8,015 nt of DNA, from the NCBI GenBank assembly GCA_945889545.1, contig CAMDCC010000130.1:1-8015 (forward strand), written 5' to 3'. Every line of letters begins with the position of its first letter. Position 1 is the first letter of the stretch. The DNA is from Bifidobacterium breve. Lineage in GTDB: Bacteria; Actinomycetota; Acidimicrobiia; IMCC26256; PALSA-555. A program made the position numbers and the translations under genes. The notes beneath the pieces were generated by a model. That model had not been told where the DNA came from. It ran no database searches and was given only the letters and a program-made list of their open reading frames with translations. Positions 1 to 6,313 of the stretch are shown one piece after another.

Positions 1-352
1 CCTCGGGTCGGACCTCGCCGTCGGCCACATTCGTGCAGGACTCGCCGACTGCGAGCGGGAAGCCCGCGATGAACAGCAGGTGTCGCGCGGCCAGGTGACC
101 CGCCGCGCCTTCTGAGATCACCGCGCCGCCGTACGAGTGCCCACACACCACGGCGTCATCGAGACCGTCGAGGACCGCTCGGAGCGCCGCCGCGTCGCCT
201 GCGAGGTCGGAGAGTGGCGCGGTGCTCGCACCATGGCCGGGGAGGTCGATGGCGACCGATGGCACCTCGGCGTCGTCGAGGAGGGTGACGACGCGCTCCC
301 AGCACCAGGCACCATGCCAAGCGCCGTGTACGAGCACCACGGTGGCAGCCAC
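1..352 (-). CDS. alpha/beta-hydrolase (esterase-like), 3' part missing
   Basis: N-terminal 117 codons of an alpha/beta-hydrolase; the gene continues past the left edge. The start is a GTG at 352-350, giving VAATVVLVHGAWHGAWCW. An in-frame TAG lies four codons upstream, so the GTG is the only sensible start. Visible landmarks are the oxyanion-hole segment LVHGAW (residues 7-12), the DLPGHG loop (36-41) and the nucleophile elbow GHSYGG with Ser73. The acid and His of the triad would lie in the missing part. The HGAWHGAWCW plus GHSYGG combination is typical of the EstC/plant methylesterase-like branch (AB_hydrolase_6), which are cytoplasmic esterases, but substrate cannot be told. It is divergent from the amidohydrolase at 396, and no Shine-Dalgarno sequence is visible; a -10-like element ends 6 bases before the GTG, suggesting a leaderless mRNA. 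Family assignment is firm; function beyond hydrolase is unknown. Confidence 0.9.
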   Translation of the reverse strand, partial: MAATVVLVHGAWHGAWCWERVVTLLDDAEVPSVAIDLPGHGASTAPLSDLAGDAAALRAVLDGLDDAVVCGHSYGGAVISEGAAGHLAARHLLFIAGFPLAVGESCTNVADGEVRPE

Positions 353-358
353 GCGGTC

Positions 359-364
359 AGACTA
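359..364 (-). promoter_or_regulatory. -10 element for a leaderless alpha/beta-hydrolase mRNA
   Basis: Read on the minus strand this is TAGTCT, matching the TANNNT -10 pattern, with six bases between it and the GTG at 352. Transcription would begin at or next to the first base of the start codon. No ribosome binding site precedes the GTG, which agrees with a leaderless message, common in actinobacteria. No convincing -35 hexamer is seen about 17 bases further upstream. Confidence 0.45.
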
Positions 365-367
365 CGG

Positions 368-378
368 GCACATCGTGC
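368..378. repeat. short inverted repeat in the divergent spacer
   Basis: GCAC-ATC-GTGC, four-base arms around a three-base centre, lies in the 43-bp spacer between the two divergent genes and just upstream of the proposed -10 of the left gene. It could be a small operator half-site pair, but arms this short arise often by chance in GC-rich DNA. Confidence 0.15.
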
Positions 379-383
379 ATGAA

Positions 384-390
384 GGGGAGG
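384..390 (+). promoter_or_regulatory. ribosome binding site of the first amidohydrolase
   Basis: GGGGAGG lies five bases before the ATG at 396. It decides the start: the same frame is open back to an ATG at 222, but that one would run through the opposing hydrolase gene and has no such site. Confidence 0.7.
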
Positions 391-395
391 GTCGA

Positions 396-1619
396 ATGAC
401 CACACTTGCGCCTGCGTCGTTCGTCGATGCCGACGGACATGTGCTCGAACACCCAGATCGCATGCTGGAGTACGCGCCCACCGAATACCGCGACCGCATC
501 TGGCACGTCGAGACCGACGCATCGGGCAAGGACTGGGTGGTGTTCGACGGTCACCGATCGCCCGCGAACACATTTGCGTACGCCGGTTGTGGCGGGATGC
601 CGCCGGAGGTGCAGGCGCGTGCTGCGGCGGGTGAGATCCGGTACGCCGACATTCGGCCCGGCGCGTTCGAGCCCGTGCAGCGACTCGCCGACCTCGATGC
701 CGAACGCATCGATCAGACGGTGCTGTACCCCACGAACCTGCTCGGCATCGCCGGTGTTGCCGACGTCGACTTCGCCGTCGCGCAGTGTCGGGCGTACAAC
801 GACTGGCTGAGCGACTTCTGCAGCACCGCGCCCGACCGGCTTTTCGGGATCGCGATCATCCCGCAGCAAGATCCGGATGAGGCGGCGGCCGAGATCAAGC
901 GCGCTCACGCGTTGCCCAATCTTGTGGGCACGCTCATCCGCCCAAACCCCGTGGTCGAGTGGAAGCACTTCCTCGATCCGGTGTGGGACCCCATCTGGCG
1001 CGCGGCGTCGGATGCGGGTTGGCCGCTCGGGTTGCATCCGTATCTCGCGGGTGACGTTCCCGGTGCGGTGATCGGACTCCGGCTCAACACGATCAAGTCG
1101 CGAACGGCGCCGTTCGAGATCCAGGGCCAGCTCAACATGCAGAACATCTTCTGGACCCAGTGCATCGGCAACCCCGTCGACATGATGACCAGCCTGGCGT
1201 TCGTGCTGGCGGGCGGCGTGTGCGAGCGCTTCCCCGATCTCACGTTCATCGTGCTGGAGACGAACGGCGGTTGGATCACACCGTGGATGGAGCGGCTCGA
1301 TCACCACTACAAGTCGTTCGCGTTCGACGTGCCCGACATCTCGATGGCCCCGTCGGAGTACTTCCGGCGCCAGTGCTACATCTCGTTCGACGCCGACGAG
1401 GAGACGATGGGGCTCGCGGCGGAGTCTGAGTTCGTGGGCGCGGAGCGGATCATCTGGGCATCCGACTACCCGCATCCCGACGCGAAGTTCCCCGGCACGG
1501 TCGACGAGCTCCTCACCAACATCGCCGACTTGGACGCCGGCTCGCAGCGGGCGATCGCCTGCGACAACGCCCGGCGTCTCTACTCCTTGCCCGACACTGG
1601 GCGCGTTTCGAGGATCTGA
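396..1619 (+). CDS. Amidohydro_2 family metal-dependent hydrolase (first copy)
   Basis: A 407-residue TIM-barrel enzyme of the Amidohydro_2/COG2159 type, the superfamily branch holding ACMSD and gamma-resorcylate decarboxylase. Probable metal ligands, by eye alignment, are D13 and H15 in the opening DADGHVLE, H214 in LGLHPY and D357 in WASDYPH. Other family marks are FEPVQRLADLDAERID (91-106), AYNDWLSDFC (133-142), the PQQDP strand end (156-160) and VLETNGGWITPWMERLD (286-302). No signal peptide, so cytoplasmic. The ATG at 396 follows a good ribosome binding site. It is a close relative of the enzyme at 6310-7467: both share EYF-RQC-ISFD and WASD-PH-DAK-PG blocks. Where ACMSD has a catalytic His after the fifth strand, this protein has Glu288. 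It could hydrolyse an amide or lactone, or decarboxylate a ring acid; the sequence does not say which. Nothing looks broken. Confidence 0.92.
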   Translation: MTTLAPASFVDADGHVLEHPDRMLEYAPTEYRDRIWHVETDASGKDWVVFDGHRSPANTFAYAGCGGMPPEVQARAAAGEIRYADIRPGAFEPVQRLADLDAERIDQTVLYPTNLLGIAGVADVDFAVAQCRAYNDWLSDFCSTAPDRLFGIAIIPQQDPDEAAAEIKRAHALPNLVGTLIRPNPVVEWKHFLDPVWDPIWRAASDAGWPLGLHPYLAGDVPGAVIGLRLNTIKSRTAPFEIQGQLNMQNIFWTQCIGNPVDMMTSLAFVLAGGVCERFPDLTFIVLETNGGWITPWMERLDHHYKSFAFDVPDISMAPSEYFRRQCYISFDADEETMGLAAESEFVGAERIIWASDYPHPDAKFPGTVDELLTNIADLDAGSQRAIACDNARRLYSLPDTGRVSRI

Positions 1620-1685
1620 TCAGGGGCTGGGACTCGTTCTGTCGATCTGGTCAAGCCGGGGCGGGGGAGTGCCGATCCACCTGGC
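1620..1685. other. short spacer, no clear terminator or promoter
   Basis: This 66-bp gap separates the amidohydrolase stop from the transglycosylase start. It opens with an eight-base palindrome CTGATCAG (1616-1623) overlapping the stop codon, and holds a G-run at 1658-1668. I see no hairpin with a T-tract and no convincing -35/-10 pair, so read-through from the upstream gene is possible although the two products are functionally unrelated. Confidence 0.4.
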
Positions 1686-2936
1686 ATGGCCCGGAATCGG
1701 AGATCGTGGGGGTTCCGCGCGCTCAGAACACGCGCGCTCCGAACCGGGACCGGCTCCTTCCTGGTCGCGAGCTGTCTGGCGGTCACGCTCGCAGCACCGG
1801 CCGCGGCCCAGGTAGCGGTTCCCACCACGGCACCGGCCGAAGGCGCAGGCTTGCTCCCTGGGCTCGACGCGAGGTTGGTGGGTGTTGGCATCGAGTTCGG
1901 CACATCCTCGTTCGACGTCGACGCGCTGCAGGCCGCGCAAGCGCGTCGGGACGCGCTCATCACCGAGCAGTTCGCGTTGCACGCGCGCCGGGCTGAGCTG
2001 GTGGAGCGAGCACAGTTCCTCACCGTCGTGCAACAGGAGGCGACCACCAAGCTGATCGTCGCCGAGGCCAACGTCGATCGCTTGACCGCGCTCGTGTACA
2101 CGAAAGGCTCGTCGGGTTGGCAGACCACCGCGATGTTCGAGGTGGACGACGCGCTGGCCGCGTCGCGCGTCGATCATCTCGGCACATCACTGACGCGCGA
2201 GCTCGTCGACGCGATGGAGCTGGCCAAGCGCATCCGCAAGCGAGCATCGAACGAAGCGGTCGAAGTGGCCAACGAGCATGGCACGGTGGACGCGCGCATC
2301 ATCCAGGTCGAGCAGGTCGAGTTTCCTGCGTCCCTACGCGAGGTGAGCGTTTTGAGCGTGAATGCCGCGGCAACGCTCGCAGGCGCGTCGGTGAACGGTC
2401 TCGGCATTCCCCTTGCGACCCTCGATGCCTACCTCCGGGCCGAAGCCGCATTGAAGTTCGAGCGACCGCAGTGTGGCTTGGCCTGGTGGATGCTCGCCGG
2501 CATCGGGCGCGTCGAGTCGAACCACGGTCGGTATGGCGGCGCGCAACCTGGTTTGCGCGGCAACGTCAGTCCGCACATCGTCGGGATCGCGCTCGACGGA
2601 TCTCCCGGGATCGCCGCGATCTCCGACTCCGACGACGGGATGTGGGACGGCGACCCGGTCTGGGATCGAGCGGTCGGTCCGATGCAGTTCATCCCGGGAA
2701 CGTGGCGGGGCTATGCCGCCGACGGCAACGGGGATGGAGCGAAGGATCCCAACAACCTCTACGACGCGGCCGTGGGTGCGGGTCGCTATCTGTGCCGTGC
2801 GGCCGGGAGCCTCGGGAATGACGCGTCGCTCACCCGGGCCTACCTCGCGTACAACCACTCCAACGCGTACGCCGCGCGAGTGCTCATGTTGGCCCGCGAG
2901 TATCAGTCGATCGGGCTTCCGGGACCAGCTGCATAA
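1686..2936 (+). CDS. secreted lytic transglycosylase with N-terminal coiled coil
   Basis: A 416-residue exported peptidoglycan lytic transglycosylase (SLT/MltB-like), expected to cleave glycan strands in the cell wall. Residues 1-41 form a signal peptide with an unusually long Arg-rich n-region, a hydrophobic core (24-37) and a likely cut after AAA41. Residues 77-212 are mostly helical and rich in Ala, Arg, Glu and Gln, a predicted coiled coil interrupted near 136-146 by LVYTKGSSGWQ, a pattern like the hinge of PcsB/CwlO/RipA N-terminal domains. The catalytic domain spans about 255-412: GIGRVESNHGR with catalytic Glu277, GPMQFIPGTW (331-340), DGNGDGAKDPNNLYDAA (346-362) and AYLAYNHSNAYA (385-396). 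The mature protein has just two cysteines, C263 and C370, bracketing the catalytic domain and likely disulphide-bonded. The ATG at 1686 is the only usable start; the G-rich stretch 1661-1669 is rather far upstream for a ribosome binding site. Its 3' end overlaps the opposing gene by 34 bp. Confidence 0.9.
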   Translation: MARNRRSWGFRALRTRALRTGTGSFLVASCLAVTLAAPAAAQVAVPTTAPAEGAGLLPGLDARLVGVGIEFGTSSFDVDALQAAQARRDALITEQFALHARRAELVERAQFLTVVQQEATTKLIVAEANVDRLTALVYTKGSSGWQTTAMFEVDDALAASRVDHLGTSLTRELVDAMELAKRIRKRASNEAVEVANEHGTVDARIIQVEQVEFPASLREVSVLSVNAAATLAGASVNGLGIPLATLDAYLRAEAALKFERPQCGLAWWMLAGIGRVESNHGRYGGAQPGLRGNVSPHIVGIALDGSPGIAAISDSDDGMWDGDPVWDRAVGPMQFIPGTWRGYAADGNGDGAKDPNNLYDAAVGAGRYLCRAAGSLGNDASLTRAYLAYNHSNAYAARVLMLAREYQSIGLPGPAA

Positions 2937-3157
2937 CGCTGGGCCAGCCCTCGCTCTTCGGCCCGACGGGTGAATGGTGCGGCAGCCGCGCCGAGGATCA
3001 CCGCGATGATCGCCACGACCCAGATCGAGACGTCGAGGAAGAACAAGACCAGCACGACCGCGAGGAAGATGACTGCGGTATCCACGGCGAAGTGCACGAA
3101 CAGCGAGCGCGCCTCTCGCGGTGGGAGTTCGGCCGGGGATTGAGGATCCACCTGCAT
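2903..3157 (-). CDS. small two-helix membrane protein, 84 residues
   Basis: A hypothetical integral membrane protein of 84 residues. After a Pro/Glu-rich head (MQVDPQSPAELPPREAR) come two hydrophobic helices, about residues 23-41 (AVIFLAVVLVLFFL core) and 43-60 (IWVVAIIAVILGAAAA core), joined by a tight turn at D42. A charged tail follows with TRRAEER at 63-69. The positive tail suggests both ends are cytoplasmic with a short hairpin in the membrane. The layout resembles small 2TM-domain proteins of actinobacteria, but I do not recognise a named family. The ATG at 3157 lies 14 bases after the amidohydrolase stop and has no clear ribosome binding site; GTG two codons in is the alternative. The frame stays open far upstream, but that part is antisense-style shadow in another frame of the amidohydrolase. 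The gene ends inside the convergent transglycosylase gene. Function unknown. Confidence 0.72.
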   Translation of the reverse strand: MQVDPQSPAELPPREARSLFVHFAVDTAVIFLAVVLVLFFLDVSIWVVAIIAVILGAAAAPFTRRAEERGLAQRYAAGPGSPID

Positions 3158-3171
3158 GCGGGGGAGCTCGA

Positions 3172-4464
3172 CTACCGGCTGGTGCCCGTCATCACATCGG
3201 CGGTGATCGTGCCCTCGTGCTCGACTGATGGACGTCGGGTCATCGAACGAATTTCGGTATCGACGCCGATCGCTTCCGCCCGCAACGCGCCGACCGTGCA
3301 GCGCTCCTTCGGGATCACCGAGAACGGGTCGTAGCGGAACTCGCGCATGGCGTTGAGGTGCGTGACCTTGTTGATCTCGTCGTCGGTGAGCCCGGCTCCG
3401 GTGAACTCGCTCATGAACTGCTCCGGGGAGCGTGGCCACGTCGAGTCGGAGTGCGGGTAGTCGATCTCGACCGTCACTCGGTCGACGCCGATGTCGTCTC
3501 GCATCATCTTGAGGCCGGCCCGGTCGGTGATGAAGCACAAGATGATGTGCTCCAAGAAGACCTCGCTCGGAAGCTTGCCGCCAAAGTCCGCGTGGGTCCA
3601 CGCGTTGTGCCGCTTGTACGAGTGGTCCAATCGCTCGAGGAAGTACGGGACCCATCCGATCCCGCCTTCGGAGAGCGCGATCTTCACACCGGGGAACTTC
3701 TTCCAGATGGGTGAGTACGTGAGGTCGGCGGCGCATTGCACGAGGTTCATCGGCTGGAGCACGATCATCACGTCGAACGGAGCGTCGGGAGCGGTGATCG
3801 CCAACTTCGACGACGAACCGATGTGCATGCATGCGACCGTCCCTTCGTCCTCGCACGCCTTCCACACCAGGTCCCAATGATCGGTGTGGAAGCTCGGGAG
3901 GTTCAGCGGGACCGGGTTCTCGGGGAGGGTGATCGAGTGACAGCCCTTCTTCGCGACGCGACGGATCTCGGCCGCGGTCGCCTCCGGATCCCAGATCATT
4001 GGGATCGCGAGCGGGATGAACCGGCCGGGGAACGATCCGCACCACTGGTCGATGTGCCAGTCGTTGTACGCCTGCGTGAGGGCAATGCCGGCGTCCTTGT
4101 TGGCGAGCTCGCCGAACAAGCGGCCGGCGAATCCGGGGAGTGATGGGAAGCACAGTGAGCCGAGGGTGCCGTTGGCGCTCATGTCGAGCACGCGCTTTTC
4201 GATGTCGAAGCAACCCGGGCGCAGCTCGTCGAACGAGGTGGGGTCCATGCCGTATTCGTCCATCGGCCGGCCAGCCACGGCGTTGAGCCCCACGTTGGGA
4301 AGCTCCATCCCGTTGAACAGCCAGACATCGGCGCCGTCGGACTCGCGGTGCACGATGCGCGGCGCAACGTCCTTGTACTTCTCGGGCAGACGGCCATCGA
4401 AGAGATCCGGTGGCTCGACCACATGGTCGTCCACGCTGACAAGGATCATGTCGTCGAGGTTCAC
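3172..4464 (-). CDS. Amidohydro_2 family metal-dependent hydrolase (divergent copy)
   Basis: A 430-residue cytoplasmic TIM-barrel amidohydrolase. It opens with VNLDDMILVSVDDHVVEPPD; probable metal ligands are D12 and H14, H214 in ACMHIG and D335 in VEIDYPHSDSTWP. Family blocks include FDIEKRVLDMSANG (86-99), AYNDWHIDQWC (132-142), IPMIWDPEA (154-162) and LSEGGIGWVPYFLERLDHSYK (264-284). The aspartate block reads EIDYPHSD instead of the WASDxPH of the other two copies, and the C-terminal 30 residues or so (from about 400, VDTEIRSMTRRPS onward) extend past the usual family end; this copy is clearly the outgroup of the three. The GTG at 4464 is chosen because AAAGGGGA sits six bases before it; the frame is open to 4719, but that would overlap the preceding gene. 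It follows that gene by 157 bp and precedes the small membrane gene by 14 bp. The substrate is unknown. Confidence 0.9.
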   Translation of the reverse strand: MNLDDMILVSVDDHVVEPPDLFDGRLPEKYKDVAPRIVHRESDGADVWLFNGMELPNVGLNAVAGRPMDEYGMDPTSFDELRPGCFDIEKRVLDMSANGTLGSLCFPSLPGFAGRLFGELANKDAGIALTQAYNDWHIDQWCGSFPGRFIPLAIPMIWDPEATAAEIRRVAKKGCHSITLPENPVPLNLPSFHTDHWDLVWKACEDEGTVACMHIGSSSKLAITAPDAPFDVMIVLQPMNLVQCAADLTYSPIWKKFPGVKIALSEGGIGWVPYFLERLDHSYKRHNAWTHADFGGKLPSEVFLEHIILCFITDRAGLKMMRDDIGVDRVTVEIDYPHSDSTWPRSPEQFMSEFTGAGLTDDEINKVTHLNAMREFRYDPFSVIPKERCTVGALRAEAIGVDTEIRSMTRRPSVEHEGTITADVMTGTSR

Positions 4465-4470
4465 GGCGTA

Positions 4471-4478
4471 TCCCCTTT
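4471..4478 (-). promoter_or_regulatory. ribosome binding site of the divergent amidohydrolase
   Basis: Minus-strand AAAGGGGA, six bases before the GTG at 4464. It supports the GTG over both the longer open frame and the internal ATG five codons further on, which would be about 21 bases away. Confidence 0.6.
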
Positions 4479-4504
4479 GCTTGTTTGGTGCTGCATCGCC
4501 AACG

Positions 4505-4510
4505 AGAGTA
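4505..4510 (-). promoter_or_regulatory. candidate -10 element
   Basis: Minus-strand TACTCT fits TANNNT and would give a leader of roughly 34 bases containing the ribosome binding site at 4471-4478. The 157-bp gap (4465-4621) is the largest in the minus-strand run, so an internal promoter here is plausible. No good -35 hexamer is found at normal spacing, so this is only a candidate. Confidence 0.25.
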
Positions 4511-4621
4511 CCCGCCGGGTCGTCCGTGCAGGCAGGTGGCGATCGGGCTAGGAATGCGACCGGCGAGTTCACCGCCGACATCACGGTGAGCGTCAAGAAG
4601 ATCTGCGGCGGCCTTGAGGCG

Positions 4622-6313
4622 CTAACCCCGGATGAGGTGACCTGGGGTTGCGCCGGTCCACTTCCCGTCCTCGTGCAGGACCTCGCCGTTGACGATGACG
4701 GCGCGATAGCCCTCCGCATCGACCACGTATCGACCTGAGTTCGCCGGGAAGTCGCGCACGTAGCGCGGCGCGTCGGGTGTGGAGAGGTTGTCGCGGTCGA
4801 TCAAGAGGATGTCGGCGGCCATGCCTTCGGTGAGTGCTCCACGACCGGTGATGCCGGTGGCGCGTGCGGGAATCGTGGTCAGGCGAGCAACCGCTTCTTC
4901 CAACGTGAGCACGTCGGGCACCCACTCGGTGAGCAGGCGCGTCGTGTAGTCAGCGCCGCAGAAGGAGAGAAGGTGCGCGCCACCGTCGCTGCTCCCGGCC
5001 ATGACGATCGGGGATCGAATCGCCCGTTCGGTTGCGGCATGCCGCTTGCGGCTCGGTGGCCCGGCCATCACGAACTGGGTCTGGAGGCCTTCGTCGAGCG
5101 AAAGGTCGAGGAAGGCGTCGAGGGGATCGGCGCCGGTGGCCTCCGCGATCTCTGTGACCGACTTGTCGAGCCACTGCTCGTTCTCCGGCTTGATCACCTG
5201 CTCGACCTTCAGCACCTGCCATGCGAACACGAACGATCGCCCGGTCGAGTCGGCGATCTCGGCGCGCATCTGGTCGCGCAACGCCGGATCGAGCAGGCGC
5301 TCCTCGCGAGCGGGGGAGGCGAGCGTGAGGGTGTCGCGGAAGCTCGGCATCTCGTCGAACAAGAACGTGGCCTCGAGCGAGAAGTGAGCGCCTTGACGGT
5401 TGGTCGCAAACATCGGGTGCAGCTCGATGCCGTCGGCCTGGGCCGACTCGGCGAACTCCAGGCTGCGCGACCAGCCGTCGGGAGCATGCGGCATCATCGT
5501 GAGCGTGTTGAGGTGCACCGGGCGTCCCGACGCGCGCGCCATCGAGAGGACGAGATCTCGGTCCTCGTCGGAGTAACCGGTCAGGAACGTGCGGGGGATG
5601 AACTCGATCGACCCGCGCCCGAACTCGGCGAGCACCGACGCGAGCGCCACGAGCTCTTCGGGTGCGGCGTAGTTCGACGGCACGCCGCGCCCGTCATGGG
5701 CCACGTGGAGCTCGAGTTGGGACGACGTAAACCCGATCGCGCCTTGCTGGAATGCTTCGCGCACGAGCCGCTGCATCGCCGCGATCTCGTCGGGCGTGGC
5801 GGTGCGCTCCGACGCGGCATCGCCCATCACATGGCGACGCACCGCGCAGTGGCCCACGTTGGCGCCCACGTTCACACCGATGCGACCCTCGAGTCCGTCG
5901 AGGAAGTCGCCGAGGCTGCCACCCCGGAAGGTGACCGCTTCGGAGAGCGCCTCCGACGACATCCCTTCCACGCGGCTGAGCATCTGGAGCAGCCACGGCA
6001 GATCCTCGGGCTTCGATGGCGCGAACGTGAAGCCGCAGTTGCCGGTAAGGAGAGTGGTCACGCCGTGCCATGACGCCGGCGACGCGGTGGGATCCCAGTG
6101 GAGCTGCGCGTCGTAGTGGGTATGAACGTCGACGAAGCCGGGAGTGACGAGCAGGCCGTCAGCGTCGAGCTCGCGGGACGCGCTGGCGTCGATCGTGTCG
6201 ACTACGGCGATGAGCCCATCTTTGACGGCGACATCAGCGGTGCGCGCGGGCGCGCCCGTGCCGTCGACGACGGTGCCGCCTCGGACGATCAGGTCGAAGT
6301 CGGAAGCGCTCAC
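4622..6313 (-). CDS. D-aminoacylase-type amidohydrolase
   Basis: A 563-residue cytoplasmic enzyme of the N-acyl-D-amino-acid deacylase group (COG3653, amidohydrolase superfamily). The N-terminal small beta domain starts DFDLIVRGGTVVDGTG (5-20), and the barrel begins with GFVDVHTHYDAQ (59-70). Metal-site candidates match Alcaligenes D-aminoacylase in order and spacing: H64, H66, C93 in TGNCGF, H267 in PVHLNT, H299 in ELHP, and the catalytic Asp equivalent D443 in SSDGGAH. GAIGFTSSQ (191-199) is the family's GFS-type block. The C-terminus returns to the beta domain (GMAADILLIDRDNL, 497-510; VIVNGEVLHEDGKW, 539-552). The family removes acyl groups from N-acyl-D-amino acids, but many actinobacterial members are uncharacterised, so the true substrate may differ. 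The start is GTG at 6313, overlapping the TGA of the upstream gene as GTGA and without its own ribosome binding site, which points to translational coupling. All landmark residues are present. Confidence 0.92.
   Translation of the reverse strand: MSASDFDLIVRGGTVVDGTGAPARTADVAVKDGLIAVVDTIDASASRELDADGLLVTPGFVDVHTHYDAQLHWDPTASPASWHGVTTLLTGNCGFTFAPSKPEDLPWLLQMLSRVEGMSSEALSEAVTFRGGSLGDFLDGLEGRIGVNVGANVGHCAVRRHVMGDAASERTATPDEIAAMQRLVREAFQQGAIGFTSSQLELHVAHDGRGVPSNYAAPEELVALASVLAEFGRGSIEFIPRTFLTGYSDEDRDLVLSMARASGRPVHLNTLTMMPHAPDGWSRSLEFAESAQADGIELHPMFATNRQGAHFSLEATFLFDEMPSFRDTLTLASPAREERLLDPALRDQMRAEIADSTGRSFVFAWQVLKVEQVIKPENEQWLDKSVTEIAEATGADPLDAFLDLSLDEGLQTQFVMAGPPSRKRHAATERAIRSPIVMAGSSDGGAHLLSFCGADYTTRLLTEWVPDVLTLEEAVARLTTIPARATGITGRGALTEGMAADILLIDRDNLSTPDAPRYVRDFPANSGRYVVDAEGYRAVIVNGEVLHEDGKWTGATPGHLIRG

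Larger units (their letters stand above)
4465..4621. other. 157-bp gap within the minus-strand gene run
   Basis: Largest non-coding gap of the window. It holds the ribosome binding site and candidate -10 of the downstream amidohydrolase, and a weak inverted repeat TCACCG/CGGTGA (4569-4574 with 4584-4589) not followed by a T-tract. Nothing here is a convincing terminator, so it is unclear whether the flanking genes form one transcript or two. Confidence 0.4.

Noticed and set aside
222..395. 58-residue N-terminal extension of the first amidohydrolase
   Set aside because: It overlaps the opposing alpha/beta-hydrolase, lacks a ribosome binding site, and the family fold starts right after the ATG at 396.
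118..573. 151-codon minus-strand open frame beginning inside the first amidohydrolase
   Set aside because: It is a shifted frame of the true alpha/beta-hydrolase, which is instead read from the GTG at 352 and carries the HGAW and GHSYGG motifs.
357..1475. 372-codon open frame on the minus strand
   Set aside because: Antisense to the 396-1619 amidohydrolase; its translation is Arg/His/Val-rich with no domain, typical of GC-rich antisense frames.
1686..1710. Twin-arginine (Tat) signal in the transglycosylase
   Set aside because: The RR pair is followed by S-W-G, without the consensus Phe-Leu-Lys context, so a Tat call is not supported by eye.
3158..4213. Upstream part of the open frame containing the small membrane protein
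   Set aside because: It overlaps the divergent amidohydrolase in another frame and is compositionally shadow-like (Arg/His/Pro-rich); only the part after 3157 shows protein features.
4569..4589. Inverted repeat TCACCG/CGGTGA as a terminator
   Set aside because: Only six paired bases with a nine-base loop and no T-tract on either strand.
4591..4596. Minus-strand TTGACG as a -35 element
   Set aside because: No TANNNT sequence lies 16-18 bases downstream of it.
4465..4719. 85-residue N-terminal extension of the divergent amidohydrolase
   Set aside because: It runs into the 3' end of the D-aminoacylase-type gene, and the real start GTG 4464 has a ribosome binding site.
4973..6073. 366-codon plus-strand open frame
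   Set aside because: Exactly antisense to the D-aminoacylase-type gene; Arg/His/Glu-rich without any motif.
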